Below, in pieces: positions 57,144 through 64,000 of a DNA stretch of 64,000 bases (the stretch's first letter is position 1; the number at the start of each line of letters is the position of its first letter). This DNA comes from Evernia prunastri (taxonomy: Eukaryota; Ascomycota; Lecanoromycetes; Lecanorales; Parmeliaceae). A program made the position numbers and the translations under genes. Where the stretch lies: the NCBI GenBank assembly GCA_003184365.1, contig NKYR01000124.1, positions 44,726 to 108,725 on the forward strand, in the 5' to 3' direction. Under the pieces are notes generated by a model. It was given only the letters and a program-made list of their open reading frames with translations. It searched no databases and was not told where the DNA came from.

Positions 57144-58621
57144 TCAGGATTTAGCGTAAGTTTTCGCCCAAGGGGGCTCTCCATCGTCGTCGAAGTCGGC
57201 CCATTGGAAGAAGGTGCAGCTGCTCGACTTCGTCAGATGATAGTTGCTGCCAGTGTTACGAAGTGGAGCCCCTACCCTTCTTTGCCAGGGGTAAGGCCCG
57301 CATGGCACATCCACATGTATCTTCCCCTGTTTATCTTCTTTCTCTGAACGCATCGTAGCACTGTCGCCACGTTACATTTGCATCTAGGTGTGTACTTCGG
57401 ATGGAAGCTTTGGCGGTAGTATCGGTAAGTGACATTGATTCGTTTATTGCCCGCAATGGGATGAGGATCGATAACAGGAGCGGGGTGAATACTATGTTTC
57501 CATGACTCTTGCATCTCGGCGTGCATGACCAGAAGCGAGTTATGCGGCAAGTGTATCGAGATCTGGCCTTCAGCATCTGCCCTCTGATCTTCGGAGCGCT
57601 TCGATTCTTCGTCATCCCGAGCTACAATTCTCCGGACACGAAATTCTCGAGAAACGCCAAGACTCAGGCTGCCAATGACGGCTCGTGGACCGAGGTAGGT
57701 CAGCTGATCGCTGTGAAAACCCACGCTTTCGACGCCACCTTTATAGCAGTTGACGAAAGCTGCGTTTGGGACCCATTCGTAGGGTGATTGGTACTTGAGC
57801 TTCTTCCCATCTGGGTAATGATTTTTGATACGTTTAGCGATCTCTTCGTTGACAGCTGGCTTAACTTTGTCCGAAACAGTCCGCATTTGGGGCGTGATTT
57901 TGCGGACATCCTAAGATTGGCATTATCAGCGGCCAATGTCTTGGATCATCTTCTTCCACGAATCGGACGGTAGACGTACGTTTAGATAGCTCCCGTTGTA
58001 TAAATACTCGGTTTTTTGCCTCTCCCGCTCCTCCAGACTATCTACATAAAAGCACGCCGAGTGCGGAGATTGTACCACATTATCAAACAGTTTAAAGGTC
58101 TGCCTCTGGAACGTAGGCGCTTCCTCAAGCAGTTCTTTGAGTAGATTTTCCGCTTCTCGAGCGGGCAGAAAACTGTGAAGGATAGAGCAAGGCGTATGGG
58201 CTGCGATGTCCTCGGGCGTATACAGATGCAGCGTCTGACCCTTCTTGGTCAGTGCTCTGCGCTTTGCAGACGGAGACTCGGGCTCCACGGTGTTCGCTAC
58301 TGTTCGAAAGCAAGACAGAGATGTTTGGTACCCAACCCCCGTCGCGGCTCTCTTGGGAAGGGATGATGCGTCCTCGATCTTGCCGGCAAGGGACTCGAAG
58401 ACCGCCGAGACGGAACCGTCGGCGGATATGAGCAGGTCTAGCAGGGTTGCTTGGTCTACGGTTGGGAAGAGGGAAGACAAGGTTGCGAGTTTGAGATCAG
58501 TGGATTCTTCTTCTTCTTCTTCTTCTTTTTCTAGGATTTGATCTTTTGGAGACGCATGGGCTTGATTCGTTGATTTATTCGAGGGGACTCTTGGTCTTTT
58601 GCGAGAAAGGAAGGCTTCCAT
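57144..58621 (-). CDS. AlkB-type dioxygenase with N-terminal CUE and C-terminal GRF zinc finger
   Basis: Three exons, 58621-57980, 57910-57276 and 57219-57144 (450 aa), all in phase. Residues about 42-78 resemble a CUE ubiquitin-binding helix bundle (LATLSSLFPTVDQATLLDLL). The 2OG-Fe(II) AlkB domain spans about 140-390, with LYNGSYL, PNAAFVNCYKGGVESVGFHSDQL (His280, Asp282; quoted in parts), LGVSREFRVRR, and the closing NKRINVTYRYYR that holds the 2-oxoglutarate arginines. The last exon completes a GRF zinc finger: PRCKC, GRYMWMCHAG, then GCTFFQWADFDDDG. AlkB homologues of the ALKBH2/3 type repair alkylated bases; GRF fingers bind single-stranded DNA. A DNA alkylation-repair enzyme is the natural reading. 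Confidence 0.92.
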
Positions 58622-58959
58622 TACATCGAGACGTTCAGAAGCATGTGCCCCGAGCAGAGGTCAAATTGTAGAGGTCCGTAGGCTCGACTGGCCAACATGA
58701 AGCAGGATGGGGGTCTTTGCCGGGTTTCTACTTGCACTGCGTACACAACTTCTGTGGGTTTTTCTTGCTTGAACCCCCGATCAATGTGCATGGCACATTG
58801 CTGCGAAATCAGGTGGCGAAGTTCGATTTCCTGCGATCCGCGCGGCAAAGCCGCGTTTGGACTGCTTCAATCACGAATTGAACTTTTAGACAAAGCAGTG
58901 TTCTCCTAAAGTCTCTAGTTGTATAAAAGGCAGGTTACCCCAGCAACGCCGTCATTGCT
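58622..58959. other. Intergenic, upstream of the AlkB gene
   Basis: Short frames only. Probably the AlkB promoter plus the degraded 5' end of the RBR pseudogene. Confidence 0.4.
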
Positions 58960-59390
58960 GGATTTGTAGAAAGAAATTCCCCGCAACTATCAAATGTGAC
59001 CTATTTCGCCGTAAAGGACGAATCACTGTTCCCGCCTCGTTGCTGTCGCCAACCTATCCCGCTCGGAACCGCCACTCCATGGCTCAGTGCGGCCCAAGTA
59101 CAAAGTTTCGGGAGAATAGAGTTGACATCAACACCCAAATCGAAGTTATTGCCATGACTATCTTACCCACGAAGCTTTCGTTGCACCCAACGACGTCAGT
59201 GGGTGTACATGCGGGGCGTTAACCTGTATTCTTTGTACAGCCGCAGCACATGGCGATTACTGCCCCGAGGATCCAACCTATGCCTCTTCGATGGCCTTTG
59301 CGGCTTCAGAAGGATATCAAAGTGTCAGCGATGTAAGAGATTGTCATAGTGAGTACCGGATGTAAATACATGACGTGAGTCAGACAGGCG
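58960..59390 (+). pseudogene. Decayed RBR (RING-IBR-RING) E3 ligase remnant
   Basis: Reading across frames reveals pieces of an RBR protein in the right order: DESLFPPRCCRQPIPL (end of RING1), LSAAQVQSF, then after a one-base slip near 59136-59139 NRSYCHDYLTHEAFVAPNDV and CTCGALTCILCTAAAHGDYC followed by PEDP (the IBR). After another slip near 59320 comes CQRCKRLS, and then STGCKYMT (RING2 start) with stops at 59350 and 59376. No start, no intact zinc set and at least two frameshifts plus stops: a dead copy. I did not reconstruct it. The neighbouring RBR gene at 61.3-62.7 kb is its likely paralogue. Confidence 0.75.
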
Positions 59391-59724
59391 GGCGGGCTTG
59401 CTGTACCTCGACTGATTCTGTAGATGCTTGTGCGATGCCACCTAGAAGCAATGCACCTGTCCCAGTATGACGCAGGTCACTTGATGGCTTGAGCTGGAGT
59501 GATGGTTGACTGAGCACTCGCACGTAACGCGTCGCTACACTTCCAGTCCCCTTAGCAGTAACGTAGCTTGCTTCACAATCATTGCCAGATTTTCAGACAG
59601 CACCACCACAGAAGCAGAAGTCCTCTCTAGAAGCCGGCGCAGTGTTATCTCAATAGCTGTTCTTCTCCAACATCTCAAACAAGCTGAGAAGGTTGATGAA
59701 AAAAAAGGTGTGAAGTGGTTCGCG

Positions 59725-59903
59725 TCAACCGGCGGCAGTGTTAGGCCGATGACACAGTGTTAGGAAGCATGAGCAAGCCCAGAGGCAACCCGACGAGTTG
59801 TAAAAATTGATTTAATCAATAAAAGGTCCGTAGACCAATTTCAGAGATTAAACTGAAAAGAACAGATACTACACTTGATCTAAGCCAAAAGGCAAAGAGA
59901 GCT
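59725..59903 (-). ncRNA. U2: U2 spliceosomal snRNA
   Basis: Read on the minus strand, the 5' part CTCTTTGCCTTTTGGCTTAG, then ATCAAGTGTAGTATCTGTTC and TTTTCAGTTTAATCTCTGAA, is the near-invariant U2 5' domain. It includes the branch-site recognition GTAGTA (59872-59867). A U-rich Sm site (AATTTTTAC, about 59810) follows, then a hairpin (CAACTC/GGGTTG) and a terminal stem-loop IV candidate (ATCGGC 59750-59745 with GCCGGT 59733-59728, 11-nt loop). The 5' end is placed at about 59903; the 3' end at about 59725 rests on stem-loop IV and is approximate. Length of about 180 nt fits fungal U2. It is the spliceosomal RNA that pairs with intron branch points. Confidence 0.92.
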
Positions 59904-61257
59904 GGAGAGAAAATTTGGATCTGGGTTTCCGCGGGATTAAATACTCATTCGATTAACTAGCGCCACGCTAGTACTTCACATGTGCTACCCGGTTTTGCCT
60001 CTAACAAACTCGGGACAAATTTGGATTGTCGATTCTCAGCTCTATCACCATTCACCAACCTTGAGAGGATTCACTCAGTATCTAGCTGCATCGTCATCAA
60101 GAAAGAGATAATGTAGTGACCTTGCACCCAGTAAGTGGGCAGGAAAAGGAGACGACATAAAAATTGACAGCGTTTTATTCTGGCAAACTTGCACTTTCAT
60201 GGATGCATCCTCAACATCAAGGTTACTATAGTGCTCAAAGCTACTTATAATATCCCAAAGGAACGATTAGAGACCTTACGGTTTGCTACAGGACCAAAAT
60301 AACATATCGCGCATTCGCATGTTTCCAGACAAAGATGGCAGCCCCAGGGCCAGTAGACAGTACATGTGAGAATTCATCCAGTAGAGTATTTCATGACAAA
60401 GGAAAACCTTGATGTTGGGAGACAATCAAAGTTACTGTCTTTCTAGATCTTGACTGGCATTACAAGCGACCAGATCTTGCTGCTAGAGCCACACGTGGCC
60501 AATATAATTAACACCAACGCGGCAAACGCGGCAGGGCGTCTACTAGAATTTATTGACAGACAACAAGCTCTGCAAACTCGTAATAAAGTAGTGACCTTTT
60601 GTTGAGATCAACAATAAGTGTCAAGCCATATGAAAACCTCATATATATAGGTATGATAAATATAGTTGGTATGGGTCAGCTAACAGTCTGGCGGTACGCT
60701 GCGCAGCTGAAATATCTTTTCGAATATGTGTTCATCTCTTATTCTGCCACTGAAGATAATCCCGTGCGTCTCTCTTAATGGGTATCGCAAAAGACAAAAC
60801 AAGAGGTGCACTGAAGCAAAGAGATGACCATCGTATTGGATACCAAATTACTGCTCAAGAGAAATTCCGTTATTGTCAGAGCTTTTCTCCAAATCTCGCC
60901 AATTGTGTCATACTTTGACCATGGAACTTGGTAATGCTCCTTTGGCTGGCGACCGGTCGGCTCAATCCTGTTCCAGAATGGAATAATTGATATCGAAGAA
61001 ATAAGGGACGCCAATGTAGGCAGCGTCATTTGCAGCCGTTGGTCCTTTTTCCGGGCTGCCCATCCAAAAGATGGCCTTGCTGGCTGGGAAACTTCCGCAC
61101 TACCAGCATTGCAACGTACACCTCGTCGGCTAAGCGTTATATACTTTGGCTGTTCTACCTGCTGCAGGTATCAGCTGCCCGGCTCTTCTAGCATCTGACT
61201 GTACTCCTCCTGCGAATCATGACTCTCGAGAGGCCTATAACTTTCCCGCACCTTTAG
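59904..61257. other. 1.35-kb AT-rich intergenic region
   Basis: No gene seen. The part next to 59904 should hold the U2 promoter (a TATTTAAT-type box at about 59937-59945). A minus-strand 84-codon frame at 60775-61029 has no features. Confidence 0.4.
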
Positions 61258-61574
61258 ATGGCAAACTTGAACGATGCAGGCATATATCTGATGCTCGCTT
61301 TGCAGCTTGAAGACATCAATGAATGACAAAAGAGCATCTCAATGCAGCACTGGAGAACCTCGTTCTGGACATGAAGTTGGCGGTGGAGTTGGATTCGGAG
61401 GATCTTAGGGTTACTGCCACCATAGTCAACAATCATCGCTTTGCGGAAACCGTCGGTGAATCCATCGGCCCGGAAGATCTTCCATTCACGCCCCTGGTCG
61501 ATGAAGCCTATGCTCAACACATTCGCGAGACTGTCGGTTACTACCAGGCGATTTTTGAAAACGGCCGTCCGTAA
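61258..61574 (+). pseudogene. Possible broken 5' part of the RBR gene
   Basis: Two open stretches look like the N-terminal region of a fungal RBR ligase. One is MANLNDAGIYLM...ALQLEDINE from 61258. The other, in another frame from 61323, contains ALENLVLDMKLAVELDSEDL and ends ENGRP with TAA at 61572-61574. The same frame continues directly into the RING1 at 61587. So one frameshift (near 61318-61323) and one in-frame stop separate them from the catalytic part. A weak 45-nt intron (GTTACT donor to AAAG, about 61537-61581) could remove the stop, so decay is likely but not certain. Confidence 0.5.
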
Positions 61575-61586
61575 TCCAAAGTCCCA

Positions 61587-62359
61587 ATGGCGAAGTGCGT
61601 GGTGTGTCAGGACGACCACGAAGGATCCAACATCATGACAGCACCATGCGGTGACACCTACTGCGTTACCTGCGTTAACGACCTCTTCGATCGTGCAGCA
61701 ACGTATGAATTCAATTTCCCGCCAAGATGCTGTGGTCGAATCCTCACACTTGAAAACGCTGAACGGTTCCTAAGTACGAAGACCTACAGCAAGTTTCAAG
61801 AGAGATCCGAGGAGTTCCAGACGCCAAGGCGAACCTACTGCTCCGATCCTGAGTGTGTAACTCTGATTCCAACAGGGGAAATTGAGGACGAAAAAGCCAG
61901 ATGCCCTGCTTGCCAAAAGTTGACGTGCATCGTGTGCAAAGCAGAAGCCCATGAGGGAGGCTGCCCCGAGGACCCGGCTGTTCAATCGCTCTTGGCGACC
62001 GCGGCTGAGGCAGGCTTTCAGCAGTGCCGAGAGTGCAAGAGGATAATCGAGTTGATGTATGGTTGCAACCACATCACGTAAGTCAAAATTTGCTCGAAGA
62101 AACGGTAAAATTACAAATTTTTGACGAGATCTTCCAGATGCATTTGCGGCGCCGAGTTCTGCTACCTGTGTGGTGTCAAATGGAAGACTTGTCATTGTGA
62201 CATGGCGATTGGTGGGCATGAGCAGGAGCATGAGAACGAGGCGTATTGGTTCAATTGGGCTGTCGAGAACGTTGAGCGATTCCATGAGGATGGTCGCATC
62301 GACTTTGGACAACATGAGGGTGGAGTGGAGCATGAGCAGGAGCAGGGGCAGGAGCAGGG

Positions 62360-62400
<41 letters not shown>

Positions 62401-62660
62401 GTCATGAGCAAGAGCAGGAGAACGAGGAGTATTGGTTCAATTGGGCCGTCGAGAACGTTGAGCGATTTCATGAGGATGGTCGCATCGAGTTCAGACAACA
62501 TGGGGGTGGGGATGAGCGTGGGGATGAGCATGAGCATGAGCAGGAGCATGAGAAAGAGGAGGATTGGTTCAACTGGGCCATCGAGAACGTTGAGCGACTC
62601 CATGAGGATGGTCGTCGCATCGATTTTAGACAAGATTTCACACAGACGCAAGAACCGTAG
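61587..62660 (+). CDS. RBR-type (RING-IBR-RING) E3 ubiquitin ligase with repeat-expanded tail
   Basis: Two exons, 61587-62077 and 62138-62660 (337 aa), with an intron (GTAAGT, CCAG) inside the RING2. RING1: CVVCQDDHE, PCGDTYCVTCV, FNFPPRCCGRIL. IBR: TYCSDPECVT, ARCPACQKLTCIVCKAEAHEGGC. RING2: CRECKRIIELMYGCNHIT, then CICGAEFCYLC, in which the Cys of CICG is at the position expected for the catalytic Cys. RBR ligases pass ubiquitin through a RING2 thioester. The tail carries three copies of a block ending WFNWAVENVERFHEDGR, separated by Glu/Gln-rich hexanucleotide repeats. The N-terminal region upstream appears interrupted, so this may be a shortened gene or a pseudogene fragment still open. 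Confidence 0.75.
62222..62640 (+). repeat. Coding repeats: three about 28-aa units with GAGCAG linkers
   Basis: Unit 1 (from about 62237), unit 2 (from about 62424) and unit 3 (from about 62557) all encode WFNWAxENVERxHEDGR. Between them lie runs of GAGCAG/GGGCAG and GAGCAT hexamers (densest at about 62329-62425). Confidence 0.92.
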
Positions 62661-63504
62661 ACTCAGGTCGCGTCGATCTCATTATAGGGTCAATTCCAAT
62701 TTACCTTTTGAAAAGCATCCTACATGGGTCATCGACTCTTACGTGTTCTTTTCTCATTTGGAGCATAAGCTGACCTGGCGTCACTGATCGCAGAGATACG
62801 ATGGGAAGAGCTGAAGACACTTGCAAAGGACTCAAGCAAAAGCGCTGGCGGTGGAGAAGGTGTTGATATCGCTGCTAGGCTTAGACAGAACACTTGGTCG
62901 ATGAGACGTTGGCAGGAAAGCATTGTTCTATTGGCGATCTCCCCATCTTTGAGTGATATAGAATCCCGCAGAGTATTTGCGTCTCGCAGCTATCCCATCG
63001 TCTGGCTTGTCTCCAATAGCTTTAGACCCCCTGCTTAGGCCGATTTAGCGCCATCTTTAATTTTTTAGTGCATTGTGAGTCGGCCCCGCAGGGGGTCTGC
63101 ACCAAAAACCCCCAGTTTCTTGTATTCTATTCGAGATATGCCAAGATGTGCCAAGGCTACGGCCAAAATCGATTGATGCTAGTTAGAATACCGAAATTTA
63201 TGGTAATATTGACCATTGCAGCTAAATACATCATGATATCACATCTACCATGATGCCGGGAGTCCTCCACTCAGTGATCTGTATAAATATATCATAGCTG
63301 ATAAGCGCCAGCTCCAGCATATGTCCAACTTTCCAACAATACCACCAACATCCGCTTTCCTACCCAGAGACCACAGTAGCATACTCCCTCCCACGTGCCA
63401 GGCTAACCTTATATAGCTAGCTCGATATTCGATGATAGTCTATTTACAAATGGTCTGGTATCTGGTAGCACGTTCTCTATTCCTCACGCTTCACTACATC
63501 AACA
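62661..63504. other. Intergenic with an orphan open frame
   Basis: Frame 62796-63038 is open for 80 codons behind a possible acceptor (TCGCAG). It encodes a plausible charged segment (RWEELKTLAKDSSK, SMRRWQESIV), but has no good start and no known family. It may be an exon remnant. The rest shows nothing. Confidence 0.3.
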
Positions 63505-63911
63505 ATGGACATCCGTCCATCTTCGCCGCTAAGTAGCCCCCCTCCGCCTTCCTCTCCTCCGACTTCCTCTCCTCCGCCTTACTCCCCCCCACANTACCTG
63601 GGATTCGCCACACCGAGCTTGCGGAGTCCATGCACGCTCTTTTCCCTTGGCCGACTAAAGAGCATCTGCGAATTGCACCAGTAAAATACCATCCAATGGC
63701 TCCTGTCTTTGAAAATGAGGGCACGAACGATGGAACTTTGGCAATATGTGGCAACTACATAGAGGACCAATGTCAACTCAAGACTGATGATGAGCGTTGG
63801 AGTACATTACTAACTCAATGGCATGGAGATGTGAAAACAATACTTAGACTTCGATCTGTTCAAGCGCTGAGGAAGAAGACATCACGACAAGCCTACGACA
63901 CATTGGAATAG
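63505..63911 (+). pseudogene. Short gene broken at an ambiguous base
   Basis: A frame from the ATG at 63505 encodes a Pro/Ser-rich start (MDIRPSSPLSSPPPPSS) up to the N at 63594. After that base, a different frame continues naturally (PGIRHTELAESMHALFPWPT, then HPMAPVFENEGTNDGTLAIC) to TAG at 63909-63911. The C-rich run and the N at 63594 suggest a one-base error, or a real frameshift. No family recognised. The end of the protein may be cut short here. Confidence 0.4.
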
Positions 63912-64000
63912 ATTCATCCTACACTAGGACTGTGGCACCTGAGGTACAACTTACTCAAACTATTCCACCGTACTCATTGGGGTGGGAGTCAGCCGTCGGA

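Noticed and set aside
61770..62651. 293-codon minus-strand frame rich in Leu and Met
   Set aside because: It is the antisense of the GAGCAG-type repeats and RBR exons; its low-complexity Leu runs come from the repeat.

Overview
The window is nuclear DNA of a filamentous ascomycete (Pezizomycotina). Genes carry short introns of about 45-110 nt with GTRNGT donors, and the gene set is typically fungal: a DASH-complex Dad2, a Pho81/NUC-2-type SPX-ankyrin regulator, Rrn6, a fungal CHY-RING protein, DUF2293 and DUF1763 proteins, and RBR-type E3 ligases of the kind that expand in this group. Leotiomycetes is my best guess from the overall look of the proteins, but it is an inference. No prokaryotic, viral or intact transposon genes were recognised. 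Exon models were built by hand from splice motifs, reading-phase arithmetic and remembered family sequences; no alignment was run.

Layout. 1-13.4 kb: 3' end of an unrecognised gene, then a CCDC25/Jlp2 homologue, a mitochondrial carrier, a DUF2293 protein, a small LYR-like DUF1763 protein, a conserved membrane protein, and a divergent pair COA1 / mitochondrial ribosomal uL3m. 14-22.4 kb: a Ser/Thr-rich single-pass membrane protein, PHO81, and a secreted expansin-like protein. 23-33.2 kb: exportin-1 (CRM1), a coiled-coil protein, RRN6 and SPC25. 33.4-42 kb: a CHY-RING ubiquitin ligase interrupted by an assembly gap, a basic TPX2-like protein, and the divergent pair DAD2 / shugoshin. 42-48.7 kb: mostly non-coding, with one Ecl1-like gene and several microsatellites. 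48.7-55.1 kb: arrestin-like protein, secreted-type membrane protein, and a large unknown protein. 55.7-58.6 kb: two Fe(II)/2-oxoglutarate dioxygenases tail to tail (JmjC, and CUE-AlkB-GRF). 58.9-64 kb: an accessory-looking end with a decayed RBR pseudogene, the U2 snRNA gene, a second RBR gene with a repeat-expanded tail and possible lesions, and a broken gene at the right edge.

Shared themes. Mitochondrial functions sit together on the left (carrier, COA1, uL3m, possibly the LYR-like protein). Spindle and kinetochore functions sit together in the middle (SPC25, TPX2-like, DAD2, SGO1, all within 10 kb). Most of the window is ordinary conserved chromosome; the most unusual features are a start codon split by an intron (PHO81), two GC-AG introns, the duplicated sequence at the N gap, and the decaying RBR pair. 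I did not find a convincing undescribed multi-gene system.
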